In this document: positions 44,271 through 51,850 of the stretch, piece after piece
How the letters are laid out: each line of letters begins with the position of its first letter
Numbering within the stretch: the first letter of the stretch is position 1
From: Hyphomicrobiales bacterium
Lineage (GTDB): Bacteria; Pseudomonadota; Alphaproteobacteria; Rhizobiales; Aestuariivirgaceae
Length of the DNA: 64,000 bases
NCBI GenBank assembly: GCA_016710435.1
Contig: JADJVV010000001.1
Span: 2,316,501 to 2,380,500 of the forward strand
Reading direction: 5' to 3'
Made by a program: the position numbers and the translations under genes
Notes under the pieces: generated by a model
What the model saw: only the letters and a program-made list of their open reading frames with translations
Told to the model about the DNA's origin: nothing
The model's database searches: none

Positions 44271-45017
44271 GTGGTGAACAAGCCGGCGTCAGTTCAAGTC
44301 CTCAACGTGGAGAATGGCCTTTCGCCCATCACCCGCGAGACGGTGAATGACAAGGTCTATGCCGAACTCCGCCGCCTGCTGATCCATGGCGCATTCGCCC
44401 CGGGCGAAATGCTGCGGATCGCCGATCTGGCCGAGAAATTCCAGACCAGTACCATGCCGGTGCGCGATGCCCTGAGCCGCCTCGCCTCGGAACATGCAAT
44501 CGAGGTGTTGCCCAACCGTTCGGCCCGCGTGCCAGCCATCACCCGCGACAGGCTGGAGGATTTGTGGCAGGCCCGCCGCCTCATCGAAGGCCAGGTCACG
44601 CTCATCGCCATGCCGCACCTCACCGCGGATGATTTCAAAATCCTCCGTACCCTGACGGAAGATTGCGAACGCACCTTCGTGAATCGCAGTCCGGCCAGCA
44701 TCCGTGCCGCAATCGAACTGAACCACGCCTTTCACAGCCATATCTACCGCGCCGCAGGCTCGCGTGTGCTGATCCCCGTGATTGAGAGCCTGTGGCTGCA
44801 ATCCGGCGCCTTTGTGCAGAAAGCGGCCTTCCTGCATGACGAGAAAAAAGACCCCGCAGGCACGCATCATCATTGGGAACTGATCAACGCGCTGGAACAG
44901 CGCGACGGTGATGCGGCCATCACGGCGTTGAACAACGACATTGCCCGCGCCTTCAACCTGATCCGGGCGCAGCTTGATCGCGATGACCAGCAAGCAGGTG
45001 CAACCCATGGCGCATGA
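44271..45017 (+). CDS. GntR-family (FCD-type) transcriptional regulator
   Basis: 248 residues from a GTG at 44271, preceded by AAGGGG; an in-frame TTG at 44238 and a GTG at 44274 are alternatives. The winged helix reads VYAELRRLLIHGAFAPGEML to TSTMPVRDALSRLASEHAIE; the C-terminal FCD effector domain has the metal-site histidines in IELNHAFHSHIYRAAGS and the HHHWELINAL segment. It probably controls both the Liv-type transporter operon and its own rightward operon. The spacer holds a direct repeat GATCAC (44200-44211) that could be part of its operator. Confidence 0.9.
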   Translation: MVNKPASVQVLNVENGLSPITRETVNDKVYAELRRLLIHGAFAPGEMLRIADLAEKFQTSTMPVRDALSRLASEHAIEVLPNRSARVPAITRDRLEDLWQARRLIEGQVTLIAMPHLTADDFKILRTLTEDCERTFVNRSPASIRAAIELNHAFHSHIYRAAGSRVLIPVIESLWLQSGAFVQKAAFLHDEKKDPAGTHHHWELINALEQRDGDAAITALNNDIARAFNLIRAQLDRDDQQAGATHGA

Positions 45018-45360
45018 CCCAAACGACGATTTCTTTGAACTCTATGATCTCCGCGTCGAGGTGGTGATACCCGACGGCGGAAATGTCTATTGCGGCGCCA
45101 AGCCCGGCGATCACTTCGAACTGCGTGGCGAGATGCTGCACCTGCCGCCGGGGCAGGGCTTCTCCATCTATTCGTTGTCATCCGTGCTGCCGCTCCTTGC
45201 CGCCAAGCAGCGCCCGACGCATCCGCATGACTGGATGTCGACTGATGCCGAGATCGCCTGTCCCGATCCGAATTGCGCGACGCGGCTTCGCATCACGCGC
45301 ACGGGCCTGCGCCGCTTCAGCCACGCGCAGACGACCGCCGTGCCACTGCCAAAGGAATGA
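45007..45360 (+). CDS. TIGR04076-like small protein
   Basis: 117 residues from the ATG at 45007, which lies 11 bp inside the GntR gene. The layout FFELYDLRVEVVIPDGGNVY, then GDHFELRGEMLHLPPGQGFS and SSVLPLLAAKQR, DWMSTDAEIACPDPNCATRL, follows the TIGR04076 family, a set of small proteins with two conserved cysteines and no assigned activity. It is predicted cytosolic. Its place between the regulator and a reductase ties it to the transporter island. The next start is three bases after its stop. Confidence 0.8.
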   Translation: MAHDPNDDFFELYDLRVEVVIPDGGNVYCGAKPGDHFELRGEMLHLPPGQGFSIYSLSSVLPLLAAKQRPTHPHDWMSTDAEIACPDPNCATRLRITRTGLRRFSHAQTTAVPLPKE

Positions 45361-45363
45361 TGA

Positions 45364-46422
45364 ATGCAACGCCTCGCGCTTGAACCCGGCTACGAAATTT
45401 CCCGTGTCATCCGCGGCGGCTGGCAATTGTCGCAAAGCCACAGCCAGAACACCAGCGACGATCCCCTGGGCGACATGATCGCCTACGCCGACGCTGGCAT
45501 CACCACCTTCGACTGCGCCGACATCTACACAGGCGTCGAGGAATTGATCGGACGCTTCCGCCAGGAATACCTGCGCCTGCGCGGGGCGGAAGCCTTGGCG
45601 CGCATCCGCGTGCACACGAAGTTCGTGCCTGACATGAACAGCCTGCGTACCATCGACAAGGCCTACGTGCAGGGCGTGATCGATACATCGCTCCGCCGCC
45701 TCGGCCTGGAGCAACTCGACACCGTGCAGTTCCACTGGTGGGATTATGCCGCCGACCGCTGGCTGCAAACGGCTGAGTGGTTGGAAGAGCTTCGCCGCGC
45801 CGGCAAGATCAACCGGCTGGGCGGCACGAATTTCGACACCGCCCACCTCACCGCCATGCGCAGCGCCGGCGTGAAGATGTCGTCCATGCAGGTGCAATAT
45901 TCGCTGCTCGACCGCCGGCCCGAGAAGTCTTTCGTTGATGTGGCCATGCGCGAGACTGTCGCCATCTACTGCTACGGCACGGTGGCGGGCGGATTCCTTG
46001 GCAACCGCTGGCTGGGCGCGGCAGAGCCACGTGCGCCCCTGGAGAACCGCTCCCTCACCAAATACAAGTTGATCATTGACGACGTCGGGGGCTGGGACCT
46101 GTTCCAGTCCTTGCTTGCTGTTCTCGATGCGATTGCGCAACGGCATCACACGGACATTGCCACCATTGCCAGCGCCGCCGTGCTGGCGCGGCGTGGAGTC
46201 TCCGCCGTGATCGTGGGTGCGCGCAATCGTACGCATCTCGACGCCAACCTCCGCATCACGGAGATCACGCTCACGCCGGATGACCTGCGCGCCATTGACC
46301 AGGTTCTGTCGCAGGCTCGTCCGCTCGCGGGCGACGTCTATGAACTGGAACGTGATGTGGCGGGCCACGGCGCCATCATGAAATACAATCTCAACAGCGA
46401 GGGGAGCGCGAAGACCGCTTGA
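45364..46422 (+). CDS. Aldo/keto reductase
   Basis: 352 residues; AAGGA lies six bases before the ATG at 45364. Catalytic Asp/Tyr are in FDCADIYTGVEEL, Lys in VHTKFVPDMNSL, His in TVQFHWWDYAAD, and the cofactor end is VSAVIVGARNRTHLDANLRI. It is related to the reductase part of the fusion protein at 39275-40759 (shared QFHWW, NRLGGTNFDTAHL-type and GARxxxH blocks) but lacks a RidA domain. The two are encoded in the two arms of the same island, so they may act on the same or consecutive intermediates. Confidence 0.9.
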   Translation: MQRLALEPGYEISRVIRGGWQLSQSHSQNTSDDPLGDMIAYADAGITTFDCADIYTGVEELIGRFRQEYLRLRGAEALARIRVHTKFVPDMNSLRTIDKAYVQGVIDTSLRRLGLEQLDTVQFHWWDYAADRWLQTAEWLEELRRAGKINRLGGTNFDTAHLTAMRSAGVKMSSMQVQYSLLDRRPEKSFVDVAMRETVAIYCYGTVAGGFLGNRWLGAAEPRAPLENRSLTKYKLIIDDVGGWDLFQSLLAVLDAIAQRHHTDIATIASAAVLARRGVSAVIVGARNRTHLDANLRITEITLTPDDLRAIDQVLSQARPLAGDVYELERDVAGHGAIMKYNLNSEGSAKTA

Positions 46423-46496
46423 AGACGACGACTGAACCGGGACTGCAACCAAGACGCCGGACTGTCTCCGGCATTTACAGGGAAGGAAAAACAACC

Positions 46497-47759
46497 ATGA
46501 AGAAACTGTTCTTGTCCGCCGCCTTTGCGGCTGCCATCGCCGGATATCCCGGCCTTGCCTCGGCGGAAGACTGCACCATCACCATCGGCCTCGATCTTGA
46601 ATTGACCGGGCCTGCGGGCGCCTATGGCGTCGCTGGCGCAAAGTCGGTCGAGATGGCGCTGCGCGATTTCAACGATGCGGGCGGTGCCAACGGCTGCAAG
46701 ATCGTCACCGACACGCGTGACAGCCAGACACAAGGCAACGTCGCCGTGGACCAGGCCACGCAGCTTGTGAACATCAAGAAGGTCCCGCTGGTGATCGGCG
46801 GCATCATCTCGCCGATGTCGCTGGCGATCCTCACCTCGGTGACGGCGCCTGCTGGCATCCCGCAGATTTCGCCCGCCTCGTCCTCGCCCACGCTCACCGC
46901 ACTCGGCAAGGAAGGCAAGACCAACGGCGTCTTCTTCCGCACCATCACCTCCGATGCGCTGCAGGGAACGGCGGCTGCGAAATACGCAATCGACCAGGGC
47001 TTGAAGAAGATTGCCATCGTGCATGTGAACAACGACTTCGGCGTCAACATGCAGAAGGAATTCGAAGCGGCCTACACGAAGCTGGGCGGCACGATCACGT
47101 CTGTCACGCCTTACAACGAGAAGCAGTCGAGCTACGCCTCCGAAGCGAGTGCTGCGATGAAGGACGCACCCGACGCGCTTTATCTCATCAGCTACCCGGT
47201 TGATGGCGCAACCATCGCCCGCGCCTGGATTTCCGGCGGCGGCCCGGCCAAGTTCCTGCTCAATGACGGCATGAACGCGGATGACTTCATCAAGGCCGTT
47301 GGCCCGCAGTATCTGAACGATGCCTTCGGCACGTCGTCGGGCACGGCGGAAACGGAGTCGACCAAGTACTTCAACGCCAACTACGAAGCCTTCTCCGGCG
47401 GCATCAAGCCCGATGCACCCGCTGCCGACCGTTCCTATGATGCGGGTGCCATTGCGGCGCTTGCCATCGCCAAGGCGGGCAAGGCTGATCCGGCTGCCAT
47501 CAAGGCGGCGATCCCACAGGTCGTCGCGGCTGATGGCACGCCGATCCACGCCGGCAAGGAAGAGTTCGCCAAGGCGCTGGCGCTCATCAAGGAGGGCAAG
47601 CCCATCCGCTATGAAGGCGTGATCGGTCCCATTTCCTTCGACCAGTACGGCGACATCACCGGACCCTTCCGCCTGTGGCGCATCCAGGACGGCGCGGTGA
47701 AGACCGTGGGCGAAATGAGTGCGGAGGACGTCGACAAGATCAAGTCGTCGCTGAAGTAA
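46497..47759 (+). CDS. ABC transporter binding protein, branched-chain amino-acid (LivJ/K-like) type
   Basis: 420 residues; the ATG at 46497 has GGGAAGG upstream. The signal peptide (LFLSAAFAAAIAGYPGLASA) is followed by a type I periplasmic-binding fold: TITIGLDLELTGPAGAYGVA, GCKIVTDTRDSQTQGNVAVD, PQISPASSSPTLTALGKEG and IAIVHVNNDFGVNMQKEFEA. It would deliver ligand to the LivHM-like permeases encoded on the left arm. The ligand is unknown; the two aldo/keto reductases and RidA module suggest a carbonyl or amine compound rather than a simple branched-chain amino acid. Confidence 0.93.
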   Translation: MKKLFLSAAFAAAIAGYPGLASAEDCTITIGLDLELTGPAGAYGVAGAKSVEMALRDFNDAGGANGCKIVTDTRDSQTQGNVAVDQATQLVNIKKVPLVIGGIISPMSLAILTSVTAPAGIPQISPASSSPTLTALGKEGKTNGVFFRTITSDALQGTAAAKYAIDQGLKKIAIVHVNNDFGVNMQKEFEAAYTKLGGTITSVTPYNEKQSSYASEASAAMKDAPDALYLISYPVDGATIARAWISGGGPAKFLLNDGMNADDFIKAVGPQYLNDAFGTSSGTAETESTKYFNANYEAFSGGIKPDAPAADRSYDAGAIAALAIAKAGKADPAAIKAAIPQVVAADGTPIHAGKEEFAKALALIKEGKPIRYEGVIGPISFDQYGDITGPFRLWRIQDGAVKTVGEMSAEDVDKIKSSLK

Positions 47760-47768
47760 CATCGCGTT

Positions 47769-47803
47769 CCGGGCCGGCGGGGGAAGTCTTCCTGCCGGCC
47801 CGG
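47769..47803 (+). terminator. Strong hairpin after the binding-protein gene
   Basis: CCGGGCCGGC and GCCGGCCCGG form a perfect 10-bp stem ten bases after the stop codon. The loop of 15 bases can pair further (GGAAG/CTTCC). No T-run follows immediately. It separates the transporter island from the epimerase operon. Confidence 0.65.
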
Positions 47804-47945
47804 CTCCACAGCTCATTTTCGCGGGCCTGCCGCAGCGGAATCCTGCCGAACGCTGTTGCGTTTGAAGCGTTGTCCCACTAGCATTTTTCGTTACGGGGGT
47901 GGTGAGGACGAAACGGTCCGCGCCCTGGTGCTTGAGGGAAGTGAT

Positions 47946-48869
47946 GTGGTCCTAGCCCTGTTCCGTCAACCGGCCGTCACGGGCGAGCTTCACACCCTGG
48001 AGCATGGTCCATTCACCCTTGTGGTGGCACCGTCCTTCGGCGGGCGGATCGTATCCTTCCGGAAGGCGGGTCGCGACATCCTCAGGGCCGCGACGGCGGA
48101 AGCAATCTCCGCAGCCCGCGCCTATGATTTCGCCGGCTTTCCCCTGATGCCCTATTCCGGGCCGCTGTTCGGCCCCGGTTTTTCCTTTGAGGGCCAGGAC
48201 TACGCGCTGGACCGCACCGTGCGCGAGGAACCGACAGCCACCCATGGTGATGCCTGGGTCGGTTCATTCCAGGTGCAAGACAAGAACGCCAGCCGTTTGC
48301 AATTGCAATATGAACACGAACCGGCACCCGGCACTTTTCCATTCCGCTGGCGTGGCCGGCTCGGCTTTGGCCTTTCCGACGAGGGATTGCGCATCTCGCT
48401 CGCCGTCACCTCGCGCGATCACCGCTTGATGCCGGCGGGGATCGGCTATCATCCCTATTTCCCCAAGCCGCCGGGCACCCGGCTCAGGTTCGACTCCGTG
48501 GCCATGTGGCCCGCCGATGCACCGGAAGCGGTGGGGCAAGGGTGCGGACCGCTCGTTCCCGGCCTCGACTTCACCGCAGGGGCCGACGTTTCCGAAATCG
48601 TCGTGGACCGCCTCTATGACGGGTGGGACCAACAGGCGGAACTCACCTATCCCGACGGCTTCCGCACCCGCATCACGGCGGACGGTGCGCTGGACAAGCT
48701 GCAACTCTACAGTGCCTGGCATTACCCCTATGTTTGCGTGGAGCCCGTGAGCAACGCCAATGATGGCTTCAACCGCATGGCCCGCGGCGTCGCAAGCCAT
48801 GGCGTGCGCGTATTGGAACCGGGTGCCTCCATCGCGGGATCGATGCTGATCGATGGAGGTCCGGCTTGA
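47946..48869 (+). CDS. Aldose 1-epimerase family protein
   Basis: 307 residues from a GTG at 47946 with GAGGGAAG upstream; the frame is open to 47856, but earlier starts lack support. It is a galactose-mutarotase-like beta-sandwich: GGRIVSFRKAGRDIL near the start, FPLMPYSGPLFGPGFSFEGQ with the arginine/asparagine pocket region, the catalytic His in MPAGIGYHPYFPKPPGTRL and a late glutamate in YVCVEPVSNANDGFN. It interconverts alpha and beta anomers of a free sugar. Its stop overlaps the SDR start (TTGA), so the two enzymes are co-translated. Confidence 0.87.
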   Translation: MVLALFRQPAVTGELHTLEHGPFTLVVAPSFGGRIVSFRKAGRDILRAATAEAISAARAYDFAGFPLMPYSGPLFGPGFSFEGQDYALDRTVREEPTATHGDAWVGSFQVQDKNASRLQLQYEHEPAPGTFPFRWRGRLGFGLSDEGLRISLAVTSRDHRLMPAGIGYHPYFPKPPGTRLRFDSVAMWPADAPEAVGQGCGPLVPGLDFTAGADVSEIVVDRLYDGWDQQAELTYPDGFRTRITADGALDKLQLYSAWHYPYVCVEPVSNANDGFNRMARGVASHGVRVLEPGASIAGSMLIDGGPA

Positions 48870-49603
48870 AGACGGCAATCATCACGGGCGCGGGAACGGG
48901 GATCGGCGCTGCCGCCGCAAAGCGCCTCTCCCTGAACGGCTGGACGGTGGTGCTGGTCGGACGCCGCCCCGACAAGCTCCAGGAAACGGCAGCCGCCTGC
49001 AAGCAGGGAAGCACCATCGTCCTGGCCGATGACCTCGCCGATCCTGCCGCGGCGGCGCGCGTCGTGGAAAAGACACTCGATGCGACGGGCCGTATCGATG
49101 CGCTGATCAACAATGCCGCCACCATCAAGGTGATGCCGGTGACGGACTATCCCCTGGAGCAGATCGACCTGCATTGGGCCATCAACATCCGCGCACCATT
49201 TCTGCTCATTCAGGCGGCAGTCCCCGCCTTGCGCAAGAGCAGCGGTGCCATCGTCAACATCTCCTCGTCATCCGGCACGCTGGTGCGGAAAGGCCAATCG
49301 CTTTACGGCATGACGAAGGCCGCGCTGGAATATCTCACGCGCTCGCTTGCGGGCGAACTCGCCGCCGACAGGATCAGGGTCAACGCGCTGGCACTCGGCC
49401 CCGTCGACACGCCGATCCACGAGACCTGGGCCAGCAATCTGCAGGAAGCCTATGAATGGCTGGCAGGGCAGGTGCCGCTGGGCCGCATCGGAAACGCCGA
49501 CGAGGTGGCGCGCTGGATCGACCTGCTGGTCTCACCCGATTCCGCCTGGGTGACGGGAGCCTGCATTCCCATTGATGGCGGACAAGTGCTGGACATCACA
49601 TGA
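48866..49603 (+). CDS. Short-chain dehydrogenase/reductase (TTG start)
   Basis: 245 residues beginning at a TTG that overlaps the epimerase stop and has GGAGG seven bases upstream; no ATG fits. The Rossmann motif is TGAGTGIGAAAAKRL, the NNAA segment LINNAATIKVM, the catalytic serine in IVNISSSSGTL and the YxxxK in LYGMTKAALEY. It is a classical NAD(P)H-dependent SDR. Coupling to an aldose epimerase suggests a sugar dehydrogenase. The stop overlaps the next start by 4 bp. Confidence 0.92.
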   Translation: MKTAIITGAGTGIGAAAAKRLSLNGWTVVLVGRRPDKLQETAAACKQGSTIVLADDLADPAAAARVVEKTLDATGRIDALINNAATIKVMPVTDYPLEQIDLHWAINIRAPFLLIQAAVPALRKSSGAIVNISSSSGTLVRKGQSLYGMTKAALEYLTRSLAGELAADRIRVNALALGPVDTPIHETWASNLQEAYEWLAGQVPLGRIGNADEVARWIDLLVSPDSAWVTGACIPIDGGQVLDIT

Positions 49604-50121
49604 CGCGCGCTCTCTTTGCCCTGATCTGTTTTCTCGTGGCCGCCCCATTTGCAATGGCGGCCGGCCGCCACGCTGATGCGGCACTGGAGGCTGCCTTGCC
49701 GTCGTCCCTCGGCGGCGTGGCGCTGACCATCGAGAGCCAGCATGGCACTGAACTCGGCACGAACAGCGCAGCTTTCGATACATTCCTTGCAACCTTGGGA
49801 AAGGCGCGCGGCGATTTCACGCTCGCCAGCGCCTACGCGACAGGCACGCTGAAGGCGGCGGTGGGCTGCTGGCGCGTGGCGGGTGCGGATGCTTCCGGAC
49901 TCATGCCCGCCTTCAAGGCGGCGATCCAGGCCTCCAGCAACACGCCACTCACCATCGCGGATGAAACCTACGGGACGCGCAGCGTGGTCCGCATTGGTGA
50001 TCCGGGGCAACTGGCACAAGGCCCGCTCTATGCCTACGTGAAAGGTGACACGATCTACTTCGTGCAGACACCCGAGCCCAAGCTGGCGGAAGAAGCGGTC
50101 GGCAAGCTGCCGCCGCTATAG
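49600..50121 (+). CDS. Predicted secreted protein of unknown function
   Basis: 173 residues. A signal peptide (ALFALICFLVAAPFAMAAG) is followed by about 150 residues with no recognised family. The mature part has alternating strands and helices, with one cysteine (AAVGCWRVAGADA), blocks such as YGTRSVVRIGDPGQL and KGDTIYFVQTPEPK, and no low complexity. It could be a small periplasmic or extracellular binding or structural domain. It is the third gene of the epimerase-SDR operon by ATGA overlap and overlaps the convergent SDR gene by 6 bp. Confidence 0.75.
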   Translation: MTRALFALICFLVAAPFAMAAGRHADAALEAALPSSLGGVALTIESQHGTELGTNSAAFDTFLATLGKARGDFTLASAYATGTLKAAVGCWRVAGADASGLMPAFKAAIQASSNTPLTIADETYGTRSVVRIGDPGQLAQGPLYAYVKGDTIYFVQTPEPKLAEEAVGKLPPL

Positions 50122-50880
50122 TTCGGCGTTGACGATGAAGCCCGCATCGACGAGCAGCGAAGCCGACGTCACGTAGCTCGCATCATCCGAAAGAAGGAAG
50201 GCCACCGTTGCCGCAAGCTCGGATGGCTCGGCCACGCGGTGCAGTGCTATCCGGTCTTCGTAATATTTCACCACGTCAGGCATTTCGAACATGGGCGCAC
50301 TCATGTTGGTGCGCACCGCCCCCGGTTCCACGACATTGACGCGGATGCCATGGTTGCCCAACACCGACCCCAACGCCTTCCCCAGCATGGTGATGGCGCC
50401 CTTGGTGCCGCAATAGGCAACCTGTGTGGGTGAGCCCACATGCGCCGAGATGGACGAGATCATCACGATGGCGCCGCCATGCTTCTCCGCGATCATCTGG
50501 CGCGCGCCTTCCGTGCAAACAACCCAGCTGCCCCGCACATTGACCTCGAACAGTTCATTGAAGTCTTCGATGTCGGTTGCGTCCCACGGCATGAAGGGAT
50601 TGATGGCGGCATTCGATACGACATAATCCAGCCGGCCTCCGCGCCGCGCGGCTTCCTGCACCATCGCCTTCACCGCAGCGGGGTCGCGCATGTCGGCCTC
50701 GATGTCGAAAGCCTCGCCACCTGCCGCCTTCACCATCGCCAACGTCTCCGTGGCATCAAGGCCGGGTTTTCGGTTGACGGCGACAACGGCACCTTCTGAG
50801 GCGAGGCGAACAGCAGTCGCTTGCCCGATCCCGGTGGTGGCGCCGGTGACGAGTGCGACTTTTCCAGCGAAGCGTTTCAT
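50116..50880 (-). CDS. Short-chain dehydrogenase/reductase
   Basis: 254 residues from the ATG at 50880, with GAAGGGA upstream. Motifs: TGATTGIGQATAVRL, an NNAG-class segment diverged to VSNAAINPFMPWD, the serine in IVMISSISAHVG and YxxxK diverged to YCGTKGAITML (Tyr and Lys kept). The C-terminus (SDDASYVTSASLLVDAGFIV) is typical of 3-ketoacyl-reductase-like SDRs. It is the last gene of the leftward D-amino-acid/ABC operon, 10 bp after the cyclase-like gene. Confidence 0.92.
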   Translation of the reverse strand: MKRFAGKVALVTGATTGIGQATAVRLASEGAVVAVNRKPGLDATETLAMVKAAGGEAFDIEADMRDPAAVKAMVQEAARRGGRLDYVVSNAAINPFMPWDATDIEDFNELFEVNVRGSWVVCTEGARQMIAEKHGGAIVMISSISAHVGSPTQVAYCGTKGAITMLGKALGSVLGNHGIRVNVVEPGAVRTNMSAPMFEMPDVVKYYEDRIALHRVAEPSELAATVAFLLSDDASYVTSASLLVDAGFIVNAEL

Positions 50881-50890
50881 CTCGATCCCT

Positions 50891-51850
50891 TCAGAAAATG
50901 GCAATGGGATTCCAGGGCGTGCCTGTTGCTCCCGGCAGACGGAGCGGCAGACCCACCACCATGAATTCGAAGCGGCCTTCCTGCGTCACGGCCTCGGCGA
51001 GTTCTTCCAACTGCAGGCTGTCGGAAATGAGCATGCCCATCGCCGTCAACTGCAGGGGATGGATGGGGTAGGGCATGTCTTCCACATTGCTGGGCACCGT
51101 CTCGCCATCGCCGTCCGGCAGGAAGGCGGCGATCTTGCGTTCGTGCATCCAGGGAACCGTATCCACGTGCAGGCCCGCCTTGCCTTCGCCCGCCGGCGGA
51201 TACTCGTTGCTCCACGCCCCCAATTTGAGGCGCCGCGCGTGATGGCCCGTGCGGAAGACGAGAATGTCGCCTTCTCCGAGCCGCACGCCTTGCGCCTTCT
51301 CGATCTCTTCCAGTTCCTTGCGCGTCACCGCTTCTCCGGGCTCCAGCCATTCGACGCCGCGATGGCGGGCGGCGTCGAGCAGGACACCGCGCCCCACGAG
51401 GCCCGTGGAATAGGCCGTGATGGCGCCCCACTCCGAACCGCGCGAGGTGAGCGTCGACACGGGCTTGCCGTTGTAGAGCTTGCCCTTGTAGCCCACGTGA
51501 TTCAGTGCATCGACATGGGTATAGGCATCACCATGGCTGCCCATGCCGAGGTAGCACATGCCGAATGTCAGCCCGCTCTTTGAAATGGGAATGTCGTGCA
51601 GGAGCGAGAAGACGTGCGTGGCCGGCGCCGGGTTGTCCGGCGTCGCGGTCTTGCCGATGGGGATGGCCATGGAGACCTGCCGCCCGCTTTTCACGAGCTT
51701 CGCCGCCGCCACCACCTTGTCCGGCGTGAGATAGTTGAGCGTTCCCCGCTCATCATCCCACCCCCAACGGCCCCAGTTCTTCACCTGTTCGAAGATCTTG
51801 TCGAACTCGGCAAGTGAGACTGGGGCCGGGGGAGAAAGCGTGCGTGTCAT
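50891..51850 (-). CDS. Cyclase-family hydrolase (kynurenine-formamidase-like, PF04199)
   Basis: 319 residues. The metal-binding motif is visible as GMGSHGDAYTHVDALNHVGY, the HxGTHxDxPxH-type sequence with substitutions. Other family blocks are WGWDDERGTLNYLTPDKV at the N-terminus and DILVFRTGHHARRL. Members hydrolyse amides or cyclic compounds, as in kynurenine formamidase or isatin hydrolase. The long N-terminus and WGxDDExGTLN motif fit the larger cyclase subgroup. The start overlaps the stop of the double binding-protein gene by 4 bp. Substrate unknown, but the place in the operon suggests hydrolysis of the imported compound. Confidence 0.85.
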   Translation of the reverse strand: MTRTLSPPAPVSLAEFDKIFEQVKNWGRWGWDDERGTLNYLTPDKVVAAAKLVKSGRQVSMAIPIGKTATPDNPAPATHVFSLLHDIPISKSGLTFGMCYLGMGSHGDAYTHVDALNHVGYKGKLYNGKPVSTLTSRGSEWGAITAYSTGLVGRGVLLDAARHRGVEWLEPGEAVTRKELEEIEKAQGVRLGEGDILVFRTGHHARRLKLGAWSNEYPPAGEGKAGLHVDTVPWMHERKIAAFLPDGDGETVPSNVEDMPYPIHPLQLTAMGMLISDSLQLEELAEAVTQEGRFEFMVVGLPLRLPGATGTPWNPIAIF

